This document shows, in pieces, positions 22,128-33,916 of a DNA stretch of 64,000 bases. The position numbers and the translations under genes are program-made. This DNA comes from Stenogyne calaminthoides (Eukaryota; Streptophyta; Magnoliopsida; Lamiales; Lamiaceae). Position 1 is the first letter of the stretch, and each line of letters begins with the position of its first letter. Where the stretch lies: contig JBBCBC010000043.1 in the NCBI GenBank assembly GCA_037126765.1, positions 1,488,001 through 1,552,000 of the forward strand. Reading direction: 5' to 3'. Under the pieces are notes generated by a model, which saw only the letters and a program-made list of their open reading frames with translations, ran no database searches and was not told where the DNA came from.

Positions 22128-24147
22128 TGTTGGTCCCGGTGCTAACGAGTTTCACACGTGTATGGGGGGGGGAATACACGTGTTCAGTGATTTTTAAAAC
22201 TTTTCTTTCACTGAGGTCAGATGGGTCAGGTTATCCTGATAATTTTGCCACGAGAAGCGCGGATTGCTTACGAGTCAAAGTCTCTCGAGACAATGATCTG
22301 AAGCCGCTTTTTTCGGAAGCTTGATTAACCCGATCTGAATTTATCAAAGATCCTTAGGAGCTTGGATCAGATAATTATCTTACTGAACACTCAGTAGAGT
22401 TAGTTCAGTTTGGTAACTATCTGTTCTAGCTACTCAAGTGTGCGGAATGGTTGGCCCTAATTTTATACTCGTTTTAGCTTTGCTGAAATATCTTCCCTTC
22501 AATAAAACAGTGATTAAGGTTGTGATCAATTTGATGCAAGTTCAGTGGATTGGTTCCAACTGAATATCAGTGAAATATGATTTCAGTGAAAAACATGCAA
22601 CAGATAATAATGCAGTACATAAAGCAAACAACACAACAATTATAGTGGTTCAGAGACACAAGCTCCTACGTCCACTCTCTCTGATCTTCAAAGAAATTCC
22701 TTAACCACTTCCTAAAGCTTTCAGGCTAACTCACTGTAGCTTACTCTCTTTTCTACCTTGAGTTTTCTCGGGCCGACTCACTTTACTTACTAACTCAAAC
22801 ACACACAAGTGTTCAGACTACCACAAGTAGCTTACTAACTTCTTCTCTAGAGTTTTCTGGCTAACTCACTATAGCTTACTCACTCTTTACAACTCTAACT
22901 CACCAACAAAACACACACAAACTACCTTAAACAAAGGGTTTGGGTTTTGGGTTGGTTTCCAACTAGGGTGAGATATCCTTTACAATAAGAACTAATGCAA
23001 AGGCTAGGATATCTCTTCTAAGATTTGGATATATCTATCAATCTAGGCTTAGAATACTGAGATCTCTCCAATGTGAAACACTTGGGAAATTCTAGGTTTT
23101 CGAAAGTGCTTCAATTTGCAATAATCGAATGAGCTCTTGAGTTGCTTTGAAATTTCCGTAACCTCTCAATGTAAAGGGGGTCCTTTGGTATTTATAGGCA
23201 ACTTCACCAAGGTCACTCTTTGAAAACTATCCGTTGGAAGAGATAACTTTATGAGTTTCCTCTTCTGGTGTTTGATGAACGACTATTTTTTGGGTTTTGA
23301 CCCCCCCTTGCATGTTTTAGAAAATATGCAGCCATGTAGCCAATCACCAATTTTTGTAGTCTGGAACTTAGTACTCTTGACATAATTCGAGGGTCCTATC
23401 GCTTTTCGATTGTCGGTGAAGTCTGATGTTGTCTTCTTCTTCGATTGGTTCTTGTCTTGATGAATGTAGACAAACAAAAGCGGCTCTTTTTGGTCAATCT
23501 CTCTGAATGAGACAACCTTAAACAACACATAGACTTAGTTCCTTTTTGTTACGCACTAGAATGTTTTGGGCAATATCTACTTTTTACGAACATGTGCGTT
23601 TTTCTCGGTTTTTGTAGTCTTCGGATAGATATTATTTAGTGCCTCGAACATTAGGGTTATCTTGAGTATTCGATATCTTCTGAGTCTTGATAACTCTTGA
23701 GTCTTGATGTCTTGACAACTTCTTGAGTCTTGATGTCTTGATAACTTCTTGAGTCTTGATGTCTTGATTACTTTCTTGAGTCTTGATGTTTTACGCAACT
23801 TCTTGAGTCTTGATGTCTTGATTACTTCTTGAGTCTTAGTGTCTTGATAACTTCTTGAGTCTTGATGTCTTGGTTACTTCTTGAGTCTTCAATGTCTTGA
23901 TTTACTTCTTGAGTCTTGATGTCTTGATTACTTATTGAGTCTTCAGTGTTTTCAACAACTTATTGAGTCTTCAGTGTCTTCAAGATCTAACCTGATCTAT
24001 ATCTGCTAACTATACATTGTGTAGATATCTTCCTGAACCAATCTATGCTGAAACCTGACTCAGACTATCAAGATTATCCCGAACATGTCATACTCAGGGG
24101 TTTTTGGGATCTAATCAAAACTTCTTTATTAAATTCTTCTCCCAAAA
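22128..24147 (-). repeat. 3' LTR of B1
   Basis: 2020 bp, TGTTGGTCCCGGTGC at one edge. The other edge reads CTCCCAAAA instead of the family CTCCCAACA, a terminal C-to-A change. Minus-strand TATA box at 23189-23196, with TCCAACGGATA about 32 bases upstream of it (23228-23238). A nine-base G run lies at about 22164. It includes the minisatellite 23672-23982. Confidence 0.93.
23672..23982. repeat. LTR minisatellite, about 26-bp unit
   Basis: About 12 imperfect units of CTTGAGTCTTGATGTCTTGA plus a short variable TTACTT or TAACTT spacer. The same region is expanded or contracted in every B LTR of the window (39101-39384, 44667-44765, 57424-57735, 62600-62760). Confidence 0.92.
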
Positions 24148-24162
24148 ATTTCCCCCTTTTTG
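24148..24162 (-). promoter_or_regulatory. Polypurine tract of B1
   Basis: The minus strand reads AAAAAGGGGGAAAT directly before the 3' LTR. It primes plus-strand DNA synthesis. Identical to the tract at 44930-44944 and to that of family C at 35513-35526. Confidence 0.88.
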
Positions 24163-24405
24163 ATGATGCCAAAACCATCTTGTTACATTTCAGAAAACCT
24201 AACCTATCCTTAGGTTTCAGTTTATCTATTACAATCCAAAATGGTATTTCACCCAACAATTTTCTGGCATATCAAGTAATAAAAGACATGTAAAAAGATA
24301 ATGAGATATTATCTTTTGAGCATAAAGATAAATTTTTCATTGATATAGGATAAGAGTTACAGATTACAATGAAAATAAAATAAATAAATCAGAAGAACAA
24401 AGTCT
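24163..24405. other. 3' untranslated region of B1
   Basis: AT-rich, no ORF. It includes a GAGATATTATCTTT motif repeated in B2 at 45090-45106. It separates the env-like stop at 24406 from the PPT. Confidence 0.7.
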
Positions 24406-27400
24406 TCAGTCTTCTTCCACTTCATCCTCTGGCACTTCCAGGTTGAACATCCCGTAGTATCTCTTCTTCAGTTCATCCCTTGCCTTGATGATATCAGGGT
24501 TGTTTCCTGTTAGGCCTAGCTGGAGGCATACTGGGATATTTCCTGAGAAATGGCTGCTTCATTCACATAGCCATTCTCAAACCTAGGAGCTGGGTACATG
24601 TATGGACCAGGGGCTACTATCTGCGTGTTTCCTTCATCTGCCATGTTGATCCAACTTTGCAGGTATTTAGGATAGAATGTCAGTAAGTAGTCAATGAAGG
24701 CTTCATTCTTATCCGAGTTGCTTAGAAATTTTTTGAATCTACCTCTTCTCTTTTGTTCTTCTTCTTTCTTCTTTCTGATCAGAGGAGCACCAGATACTGA
24801 AGCAGCAGTTCTTTTCTCCTTTTCAACCTGCAGGGCCTTCAGAGTCTTCTTGGTATCAAAAGTCTCTGGTTGAGTTTCAGTTTCCTTTTCTGGTCCTTCA
24901 TCTGATTCTTCAAAATCCATAATCAGCTTCCTCTGAGTAGGTTTAGCTACCTTTGCTCTTTTCTTCTTTTCAGTTTCAACAAAGGCAACTGCTTTTCTCT
25001 TTTCTGGTCTGGCTTGCTCTTATTCTGCCTTGCTTGTTTCAACCATCTTTCTATCACTCATTTTCTCAGTAATTACTTCCTGAATGGTTTGCTCAGATGC
25101 TTGAGTGAAGATAGGTTTTTAAGTTTCTTTGAACTTCAGTTTCTCAGTGGCTTCAATCTCACTCAAGGCATCCACAATTTTCTTTCCTTCAGCTTCTTTT
25201 TGAGCCTTTCTCTCCAAGGTTTGTGCCAACAACTCACTTAATTTGCCACCAGGCCTTTCCCCTTTTTTGGCACCATACCTTGGGAGTAGTTGAGTCAGTG
25301 CAGTATCCATATAGTATTGCTCCTTGCTCATACTGCGCACTGCCCCTGCCAACTGATCATGCTCATCTTCTAGCCTCATCATGTAGTTTTTGGCCATTGA
25401 GAACTCATCCGAAAGAGGAGCAAACTGCTTTGAGAAGACATCATGCATCATCTTTGTCATCTTGGTCATGAGCAGAGAGCCCATTTCCTCAACAGCTATT
25501 TTGATCATCAGATCATTCTTCTCAATCAGCTTGACTTCAAGATAGGCAGTTCTTTCTTTATACATCTGCTTCATGTTGGCATTAAGCTTTGTATGTACTC
25601 CATCAATCTTTCCATTTAATGTAGCTAATTTACCTGATAGAGTTGTTTGAAGCGTATCAGATGATGAACTCAGGTTCTCCATTTTCTGATTTTGAGCAGC
25701 CAAGACTAACTCCATCTGAGTCATCTTGTCTGTGAGAATTGTTTGCAACATTACTGATGAAGAGCTTAGATTCTCAAGCTTTTGAGATTGACTTGCCAGT
25801 ATCTCTTCCATCCTTGGCTCTATCTTCTTTAAGTCATCCAGGATTTGTGTGAGATCAACCACTGGAGTTTGTATAATATTTTCCAACTGAACTAGGTGCT
25901 CCAACTGAGCCTCAGTCTGCATATCATAAACATCAGATTTAAATCTAGGTACTTCAGTAACTTTAGCATAATGTATAACAGTGCCAAAAGGTACCTGAAG
26001 AATGCTAACTTCAGTCTGAGGTTGTCTGATATCAGTTGGTTCAACATCAGTATCTGTCCCCATTTGACTCTCAGTTTCCTTCTCTTTCTCAGTATCTGTC
26101 TGAGGTTCCTTCTCCTCCCCAGATTTCTTTTCTGCATCATCTCCCTTATCCTTATCTTTGTTTTGATCATGAGAGCTGGAAGCATCTACTCCTTCAGTAG
26201 CTTTCTTTTCAACTAGCTTCTTTTTCACCAATTCATCAAAATCAGCAGCTTTCATCCTGAGCTTTGTCTTTCTGAAGCCTGAGAATTTAGTTAGGGCAGC
26301 TGTCTCAGCATTCCACCACTCTTCTCCTCTGTATGAAGCAATGTTCAGCATCTCCGGGAGTGTTTGATTCAGAATATACACTGTCGTTCTGAGCCTGCAG
26401 AACATATCCTGAAGGTCAGGATAGGCATTCAGCTCAGGATATCTGTCCAAGATGAACCATTCCCCCTTGCTTTGCCATTCAGTCTCTTCGGCTTCTCCCT
26501 TCTTCAATCTTGGGCTTTCAGGAGCAGTAGGTTCAGAGTGTATGAGTTCCAGAGCTGATGGATCAAGAAATGGTTCATTCAGAAGCGCATCCAAGTTCAG
26601 CAATTCCTGAGGTTCAGACTGATCTGACGTCTGAACAGGTCTTTCTTCAGTAGGGATCTGAGGTCCCTTGAAGAGTTCCTGAGAGATTTTATCTGAGCTC
26701 AGAGAGGTTTCAAGTACCTCAGAGAAAACCTGCTCCTCATTTTCTTGCTCCTGCACATTTGTCACTACCTGAGCAAGAACCTGAAGTGGAGATTTCAACC
26801 CTTGCTGGCCTTTAGGTTGAGATTCTTCAGTTTCACTGGCCTCCTTCTCAGCAATAGTTTGAAGCCTTCTTCACTTCTGAGGAGCCAGTGCTTTCTTCTT
26901 CAGTTTCTCTCCTTTCTCTCTTTTAATTTCCATCAGGGCTTTCCCCCTATCTTGTTTGACTTCTTCATCAGTTTCCTCAGTGGATTTCTGAGCGGATTGT
27001 CTTGTTTCCCTGACCTGCTCCACCACTGTTGTATCTTCATCAGTTTCCTCTTCAGCAGTCTCCTCCTGAGACTCAGAGTTTTTCTCTTTCTTTCCTCTCA
27101 AAGTCTTCTTCGTTGGTTTGAACATGATTTTTGACTTTGGAAAGGAAGTGGAATCGACAAAAATGTCCTCCTCTTCTCTGCACGTTTCCAAGATAAATGC
27201 AATCTTGGTTGCATGTAGAATCTTTCCTTTGATAACTATAAAGTCATCCACCTTCTAAATTTGTTTGGCTTGATCACTCACCACCTTGATCAAATAGTGC
27301 AACCAATTGAATGCCGTAGTAGGTGAATCTTCAATCCCCGCCATTAGTCTTAACTTAGGCGTGCTTATCTGTTTGAAACTACCAGATCTACTCATGATGC

Positions 27401-27446
27401 ATTTGCTTACAATATCCAACAATACTCGATATTTAGGCTTCAAATC
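24406..27446 (-). pseudogene. Envelope-like ORF of B1 (SIRE type), N-terminus deleted
   Basis: Follows pol in the same orientation. Blocks in order on the minus strand: YRVLLDIVSKCIMSRSGSFK (27440-), FIVIKGKILHATKIAFILET, an acidic/lysine-rich stretch, then the 559-codon frame 26798-25119. That frame has PELNAYPDLQDMF, DELVKKKL, a long Glu/Lys tract (about residues 200-260) and heptad-rich coiled-coil segments such as MTQMELVLAAQNQKMENLSS and EDEHDQLAGAVRSMSKEQYY. The end is PAPRFENGYVNEAAISQEIS to a stop at 24406. No clear signal peptide or membrane helix is seen, so a true envelope role is unproven. Stops occur near 26875, 25118, 25020 and 24522. Confidence 0.8.
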
Positions 27447-27909
27447 ACGTAGATGAAGGTTTTGACGGTCAAGATTAAAAACCGACTAAAACGGGTATTT
27501 TAAATGACGATTTCGTAAATACTAAGCCGCCAATGTATCCCTATTGGTGATTAATGAATAGTGCATTTAATTACTATTCCTGCAGACCATTGACTTTCCT
27601 CGTGGATTTCAAAGGTCCCGCCCAATTATTTCTTCAGGTGTTTTGTCATTTGTTGCCAATGATTACTGAGATTCAGATAGACAATAAATGTGGTGCATGA
27701 GTAAATACTTCTTCAGACTAATTTTCTCCATCAGTCTTACTGAGTTTTGACCTTGATAAAATGTCAGTATAATACTGAGTACTGAACTTCAGGATAACTG
27801 AGTTTCCCAAGACTCAGTGTTCAGGACTCTCAATTTTATCCTGAGTTTTTCAATAAAAATCTGAGAAAACTTCATGCATATGAAAACCTTCAATTTTTCA
27901 GATTTGCTT
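27447..27909. other. Spacer between env-like ORF and pol in B1
   Basis: Matches 48730-49258 of B2. The join near 27447-27454 removes about 500 bases that encode the env-like N-terminus in B2. No ORF on either strand. Confidence 0.7.
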
Positions 27910-28460
27910 TATTCACCTGGATCCAACATACCTAATTCAACTGATAGTTCCTGAAATCTTGATTCAGCCAAAGGTTTAGTCAAGATATCAACTCTCTGTT
28001 TATAAGTACGAATTTTCTCCATTCTGATGTCTTTCTTCTCAACATGATCTCTGATGAAGTGATGTCTGATATCAACATGCTTACATCTGGTGTGCAATAC
28101 ATGATTTTGTGTAATAGCAATTGCACTATTATTATCACAAAATATAGGTACTTCATTGGCTTTAATCTTATAATCCCTCAATTGTTGTCTGAGCCAAAGA
28201 ATCTGTGCACAACAGCTTCCTGCAGCCATGTATTCAGCTTCAGTAGTACTGGTTGCTACTGAGGTTTGTTTCTTTGAAAATCATGATATCAGTTTACTTC
28301 CAAGAAATTGACAAGTTCCTGTGGTAGACTTCCTGTCAATTCTACATTCTCCATAATCTGCATCTGAATAACCAGTTAATTCAAGGTTATCATCAGCTGG
28401 ATACCATAATCCTCTATTCACAGTGCCTTTAAGATATTTCAGAATCTTTTTGGCAGCCTC
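27910..28460 (-). pseudogene. RNase H domain of B1 pol
   Basis: Minus frames 28469-28281 and 28229-27909. Blocks: KKILKYLKGTVNRGLWYPAD, TGYSDADYGECRIDRKSTTG (catalytic Asp), then after a break MAAGSCCAQILWLRQQLRDY, IFCDNNSAIAITQNHVLH (Asp) and KHVDIRHHFIRDHVEKKDIR, ending PGE at 27909. The Glu-containing STTEAEY block lies at the frame break near 28240. RNase H removes the RNA template. It is nearly identical to the intact B2 copy. Confidence 0.87.
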
Positions 28461-28461
28461 C

Positions 28462-29600
28462 TTGTGCAACTAGTCTTGCCTTGTTTCTCACAATGTTGTT
28501 GTTTTCATCTCTCTTATTCTTGAACATCCACTTAGTTCCAATCACATTGTGCCTTTTAGGTCTGTCCACTAGCTCCCAAACTTCATTCCTTGTGAACTGA
28601 TTCAATTCTTCTTGCATAGCAACAATCCAGAATGAGTCTTGTAGAGCTTCTTCAATCTCAGTAGGTTCTTTTTCAGATAGGAAGCAGCAGAACAAAACAC
28701 TTTCTCCATGGAACCGTCTTGTCTTTACTCCTTCTGATAGATCACCCACAATCTGATTTGTAGGATGGCTATCCAACCATTTTCTCCTGGATGTTCCCCC
28801 TCCAGTAGTGTCCTCAACATCAAAAATGTTAGGTTCAGACAGTTCATCAAATTCAGGGAACAACAGAAAAGGAGAAAGAGAATCATCTTCCTCAGGGGAA
28901 ATTCCATTTAGAACATTGTCAGAGACATTTGTTCCCCCTTGGTTGATAGATTCAGAGTTTGCCTCAGCTGTGACCACATCTTCATCGGCATTACATACAC
29001 AGTGCAGGCGGGTGTATGTTCAGATTGGTCAGCTTCAGTGTGTTGGCTTTCCTTCAGTGGAGAATTTCCATCCTGAGTCTCACCATCCTGAGTTTTTCCA
29101 TCCTGAACTTCTTTGTCTTAGTCTGATTCACTCCATTCATAGAAAGTGACGGACTTCTTCTTTTCAGGTTCAGAGGATTTCTTTTTCAGGCTAAGTCTGG
29201 TGATTCTCTTGGTCAGTTCTACTAAGTCATGTTCCTGTTTCTTCTGAACACAAGTAGATTCATCAAAAATAACATGAGGTGTTCCTTCCACAATAAAAAG
29301 TCATCTGAGTTGTAAACTCACGAAGGCTTTCTTGACTTCAAAATATCTAAGAATATCCCTTCATCGACTTTGCTATCAAAAGTTTTCAAGCCCGATCTTT
29401 ACCATTATTGTGTATGAAACACTTGCAACCAAACACACGAAAAGAAAGAAACAAGAGGCTTCCTTTCATTCCACGGCTCATATGGAGTTTTCCTTGATTC
29501 TTGGTCAACATGGATCATTACGAGAGTAGCATGCGGTGTTGATAGCTTCAAACCCAAAATCTCTTAGGAATATCGACCAACAATCATTGTTCTTTCGAAC
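28462..29600 (-). pseudogene. IN-RT linker and RT N-terminus of B1; RT core deleted
   Basis: The minus frame 28977-28429 reads an acidic linker, then EALQDSFWIVAMQEELNQFT, RNEVWELVDRPKRHNVIGTK and VRNKARLVAQGG. At this point B2 continues through the RT fingers and YVDD box, but B1 jumps straight to the RNase H connection at 28461. About 760 bases are missing relative to B2 (49812-50572), so B1 cannot make active RT. 28978-29600 is a decayed post-integrase segment that aligns with 54890-55540. Confidence 0.85.
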
Positions 29601-30546
29601 TTCTTTTCAGAGTCCTATTTCTTCTTTCAGCAACACCATTCTGTTGTGGGGTCCTTGCAGCTGATGTTTCATGGGTTATTCCATTTGCTGCACAATAATT
29701 AGATATGATATGATTGATAAACTCAATTCCTTTATCTGATTTGATTTTGACCACACTCAGATTCTTTTCAAGATCTTGAGCCTTTTCGATGAGTTCGCAT
29801 AGTTTTTGTCGACTCTCTTTCTTACTGAGTAAGAATATGACCCATGTGTATCTAGAGTAGTCATCAACTACCACAAGTGTGTATTTCCTGCCATTAATGC
29901 TCACAGGTGTTACTGGACCAAAGAGATCCATATGTAACAGTTGTAGTATTCTATCAGTAGAAACATCTACTTTGCTTTTGAAAGATGCTCTGATTTGTTT
30001 TCCTTTCTGACAAGCATCACAAACATGATCTTTACTGAACACTTCATTTGGTAACCCCCTCACAAGTGCTAATCTTGCAAGTTTGTTCAGGGTTTTAAAG
30101 TTTAAGTGATTCAGTCTTTTGTGCCACAACCAACTGGTATCAGTGGAACTTTTTGCAACCAAACATGTATCTTTAGGAGATAATTTCCAATCAGCAAGAT
30201 ACACATTTCCTTTTCTAGTACCAGTCAGTAAAATTTTCTGTGAAGTATTATCTTTCACATAACATAAGTTCTTTGAGAACTCAACACTGAATCCTTTGTC
30301 ACAGAATTGACTGGTAGAAAGCAAATTATGCTTTGGACCAGACACATATGAAACACCATGGATATGAATAGAGTCAACTTCAAGAGTTCCATATCCTTCA
30401 GTTTGTCCTTTGGAGTTGTCTCCAAATGTGAACTGAGGGCCTTTTTGCTCAACATAGTCAGTGAGTAGTTGCTTATATCCTGTCATATGTCTTGAACATC
30501 CACTGTCCAGATACCATACAACAGGTGCCAATTCATTTCCACGCAT
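29584..30546 (-). CDS. Protease end, GAG-pre-integrase and integrase of B1 (open 320-codon fragment)
   Basis: A continuous minus-strand frame. Residues 10-20 are VWYLDSGCSRHMTG (protease catalytic DSG). Then come GPKHNLLSTSQFCDKGFS and the HHCC zinc finger (WLWHKRLNHLNFKTL, CDACQKGKQ), all four ligands present. The IN core starts LLHMDLFGPVTPVSINGRKY (first Asp), then VVVDDYSRYTWVIFLL, KSDKGIEFINH (second Asp) and TPQQNGVAERRNRTL (Glu). The triad is complete but the frame ends just after it. It is a fragment of the Gag-Pol polyprotein, not a free gene. Confidence 0.88.
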   Translation of the reverse strand: MRGNELAPVVWYLDSGCSRHMTGYKQLLTDYVEQKGPQFTFGDNSKGQTEGYGTLEVDSIHIHGVSYVSGPKHNLLSTSQFCDKGFSVEFSKNLCYVKDNTSQKILLTGTRKGNVYLADWKLSPKDTCLVAKSSTDTSWLWHKRLNHLNFKTLNKLARLALVRGLPNEVFSKDHVCDACQKGKQIRASFKSKVDVSTDRILQLLHMDLFGPVTPVSINGRKYTLVVVDDYSRYTWVIFLLSKKESRQKLCELIEKAQDLEKNLSVVKIKSDKGIEFINHIISNYCAANGITHETSAARTPQQNGVAERRNRTLKRSSKEQ

Positions 30547-31104
30547 TAGTGCTATGTTGTATTCATTCAGCCCAGTGCCCTTTTCCTTTACCTGAAAAAC
30601 AGATCAGTTTTTAGGTACCCATTTGGTGTAGGGTCCTACCAGTTAATTTGTACCTTTTTGGAACCCAAATCTGCCGATAACTCTAATTACTTTAGAGTGG
30701 CTGATTTGTCTCCCATAAACATCTACATACACATTCACTACCCTAGGTGCCTTGGCAGTACCTTGTGTATGAGTGCCAGCCTTAACATGAACATGAGCCT
30801 TAGAGTTCTTCTTGGGTTCAGGCTTTTTGTTCAAGTGCCTTAGCTTTGGTGCAACTGGTCTTTGTCTCTGCTGACTTGGGTTCAGGAAACCTTTACCCTT
30901 AGACAAGTGGGGTTTAGGTTACTGTCTTTGAAATTGGGGTCTTTTCAATGTCGAGGACTTGGTCTTTTCGAGGTTGAGAATATCTCTGTTGAAAGTGTTT
31001 CTCTTCTAAAAATTCCTCGATGGTTGGTCTGAGATCTCTTCAGGTTGGTATTCTTAGCCTGAGGCTTTGAAGTACTGGCCTGAAAATTTCCTACTGAGTG
31101 TTCA
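30547..31104 (-). pseudogene. Gag-protease linker of B1
   Basis: Minus strand, Lys/Pro-rich. 30906-30643 contains KLRHLNKKPEPKKNSKAHVH, NVYVDVYGRQISHSKVIRV and IGRFGFQKGTN. The segment up to 31104 reads QASTSKPQAKNTNLKRSQ-like basic sequence. It is interrupted by the C solo LTR at 31110. The matching uninterrupted segment in B2 is 56470-57238. Confidence 0.7.
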
Positions 31105-31109
31105 GGTTT

Positions 31110-32831
31110 TGTTGGTCCCGATTTTAAACCCATTTTGCGCGTGTGGAAGTAAAACATGATATTCGATGCATATAAAACAGGGGTGAGGGCAGAGTGATTC
31201 CAATTTTTTTTTTGCTTTTAAGAACGATGTGTGTTTTGCTTATAATCAAATGCATATGGCAAGTAAGAACATAAAGCAAATAAAGAACACACGATTTTTA
31301 TAGTGGTTGAGTCCAACTCCTACATCCACTCTTCCCTATCATCAGGGGCACCAATAAACCAAACTGGACTTAGTTTAACGTGTTAGTCCAACACCCAACA
31401 GATGTTTACCGAGTTCACACTCAAACGGGACTTATCACCCTCACGGGATTGCCTACCCTCCCTTTCGGGATTGCTAGATGTTTACCGAGTTCACACTCAC
31501 CTACAAACTTATCCTATCAAACTGATTTGGGTAAGGTTTGTTTGGTTTCCAACTATGGTGAGATTTTCCCTTACATTTGTTTAGCCTCAATGCTAAGGTT
31601 GGGAAAATCTCTCTAAGCTTAGGATATGACATTTATGCTTAGATCTAGGGTAGAACACTTTTGGGTATATGCGTGTATTTCTTTCTCTGTGTTCTATGGT
31701 GGAAAGGCTAGATGATTTGGCTTTGAGTTCACACTTCCACACCAATAATGAAGGAAGAACTTGTACTTATAATGTGGATTTGAATGTTACCGTTGGAGAG
31801 AATCACATTCAAATCCATACTATTCTTTGTAGGTTCTGCAGCTTTTCCAGGCTGGTTGTCTTCCTCTCATTGGTCCACGTCAGCTGATTCAACGGCTATA
31901 TTCCTCAGATTCCTCGCCTTGGAACCAATCAGGATCTCTGAGCCTCAGTGTCTTCAGTTATGTTACGAGCCTTGGTGTCCCGAGCCTTGGTGACTTCTCT
32001 TGGCCGGACCTTATGCGTCGGGCATCTTGACACTTTCGAAATTTGTTGAGTTCGATTCTTCTGTCTTGAACAATCGACCCTCAGTCCTAGCTTTTCGAGC
32101 TTTGCTTGATCATCGGTGGCGTTACGATTCTCGATGAATATGACTTGGATGACTTCTCTTACGATGACTTCTTTCACGATCGGTATCTTGATTTACGGTT
32201 CTCGATGTCGATTTCTTCTCGCTTTGATCGATCATTTCATATAATCGGTCGATATATATCAGTCGGCATATCGATATCTCTGCATCCAGTTAGTACATCG
32301 AGGTTAGCATATTAGGTTAGCATATCGGTTTGCGCATCGATCTCAATCCGTCGATCTTGATCATCTGCTCATCTTCATGCTATCGATCTTGATCACGTCG
32401 ATCTCGTCGATCTCATCCGCTCCTCTTACGATCGCAACCTTCTCTTACGATCTTACAGTCGGTTTCTTTACGATCGGCTTATGCTCTTCTTGATCACCGG
32501 ATCGGCTCATCATTCTTCCGATCATCGATCAGAGTGCATTCGGTCATCGATCGGGTCATCCGGTCATCGATCTTACGATCGGTGGCTTAGCTTATCTTCT
32601 CTTCCGATTTTTGCTTTCGGCTCATCGGTTAACTCGAACTCATCTTACTCATTCGATCTCGTCGGTCTAAATCTGCTGACCTCGTCGATCTCGATCATCT
32701 TCTTACGATTTCGTGAGTTCCCCCTCAATTTGTTCTCTCGTTCCCCCTCAACTTGTTATCTGTAGATTAGCTTCAAAAACACAAGTTGATAATGTTTTGG
32801 CATAATTCATCAAAACTAAAATATCCCAACA
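31110..32831 (-). repeat. Solo LTR of family C inserted in B1
   Basis: 1722 bp, TGTTGGTCCCGATTTTAAAC to ATATCCCAACA, with a perfect TSD GGTTT (31105-31109 and 32832-32836). Minus-strand TATA-like TATAAGTA at 31764-31771. Just upstream is an inverted repeat (GGATTTGAATGT at 31777-31788 with ACATTCAAATCC) containing TCCAACGGTAA (31787-31797, minus). 32120-32720 is unusually rich in TCGAT/CGATC words compared with the C element LTRs. Confidence 0.93.
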
Positions 32832-32836
32832 GGTTT

Positions 32837-33657
32837 TCTAGCCTTTTCCTGAGGTTTGGGCTTTCTTCCCTGAACCTTCAGTTTTTCTGAAACCATAGGT
32901 CCTTTACCATTGTCTAAAAACTCGGGTCTGTTTCTTCAAGATAAGAAGATTAGATGCCTTTGGTTTAACAAAAGGCGATCTTGGTGCTACTAGAAGCAAA
33001 CATTCGGAAGACCTTGTGAGGTTCCCCACGGAATGTATCCCAATCCAACTTTTTTATAGTTCGGAGTTTTTGATAACTCTGAATTTCATCTATTACTTTA
33101 GATGCATAATTCAATAGAGCTAACTTTCTCTGCGCACTATCCTCACATTTCTTTAGAGTTTCATACTTCTCAAAGAGGTCATTGAACTCAGTTCTGATAA
33201 GCTTAATCTCTTTAGTGGATTTCTCTAATTTTCCATTCAGGATCTCTATCACCTTCTCTTTTTCTGAGAGTTGTACTTTTTGAACATCCGTTCATCGATG
33301 AGTTCCCATCAATTGAGAAGTGATCTCGGCATTTTTAGAGTCTTTCCACTTGATTCTCGTGATCGGTTCCTTGTTTACGCTCTTGAGTTTTGATGAGTAG
33401 TTCTTGTAACACGAATAGTCCTTCATACGATTCTCAAACGAATCCATCAGGTCAAAGTTACTGTTTACAGTTGAACTTGAGAACTCATGTGCTTGTGTAG
33501 GAGCAACAACAGAGATAGAAGAAATTACCTCCTCCACAGCCATAAGACAGACATCATCATTGTCACTGTCTGAGAAAATCTCATCTGAGGAACTGGAACC
33601 TTCTTCAGAATGTTCTTCCTCTTCTGCAATCATAGCTTTCTTGCTGGAGATCTTCAT
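32837..33657 (-). pseudogene. Gag coiled-coil linker of B1
   Basis: Minus frames 33657-33292 and 33252-32965. The first reads an acidic Ser/Glu region (AEEEEHSEEGSSSSDEIFSD) and SISVVAPTQAHEFSSSTVNS. The second gives MIEILNGKLEKSTKEIKLIR and NDLFEKYETLKKCEDSAQRK, a heptad-type coiled coil. They match 59887-59350 in B2. Their place between the zinc knuckle and protease marks them as an internal Gag-Pol linker. Confidence 0.75.
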
Positions 33658-33911
33658 GTCTCTCTTGGCTTGTCTCTCCTTTCTTTCTTTCTTTTCGGCA
33701 AATTTCGGAGACGGTCATATTGAAAGTGACCTTTCTTCTGACAGTTGTAGCATCTGTTGGTATCATCATCCTTATCACTTTCCTCCTTGGTCTTGGAGTC
33801 CTTCTTCTTGGATGAGGATCCTTCAGCTTTGTGGTCCTTCCTTTTCTCAGTGTATCTGTCCTCAGCTTCTGAGTCTCTCTTGTACCTGTGATTCATGTAG
33901 TATTTCTTATA
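33654..33911 (-). pseudogene. Gag zinc-knuckle region of B1
   Basis: Minus strand: NHRYKRDSEAEDRYTEKRKD, Lys/Ser/Asp-rich tract, then CYNCQKKGHFQYDR, a CCHC knuckle whose last Cys is replaced by Arg. The knuckle binds the genomic RNA in intact Gag. The upstream (right) side is cut by element C at 33917; the reading continues at 36958. Confidence 0.8.
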
Positions 33912-33916
33912 TTTTC

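Noticed and set aside
23577..23982. CRISPR-like array of regular repeats
   Set aside because: Repeats are contiguous and variable without unique spacers, lie inside a retrotransposon LTR, and the genome is a plant.
24406..27446. Host coiled-coil (myosin- or kinesin-like) gene
   Set aside because: The same reading lies in the same place after pol in B2, between pol and the PPT, so it is the element's env-like ORF.
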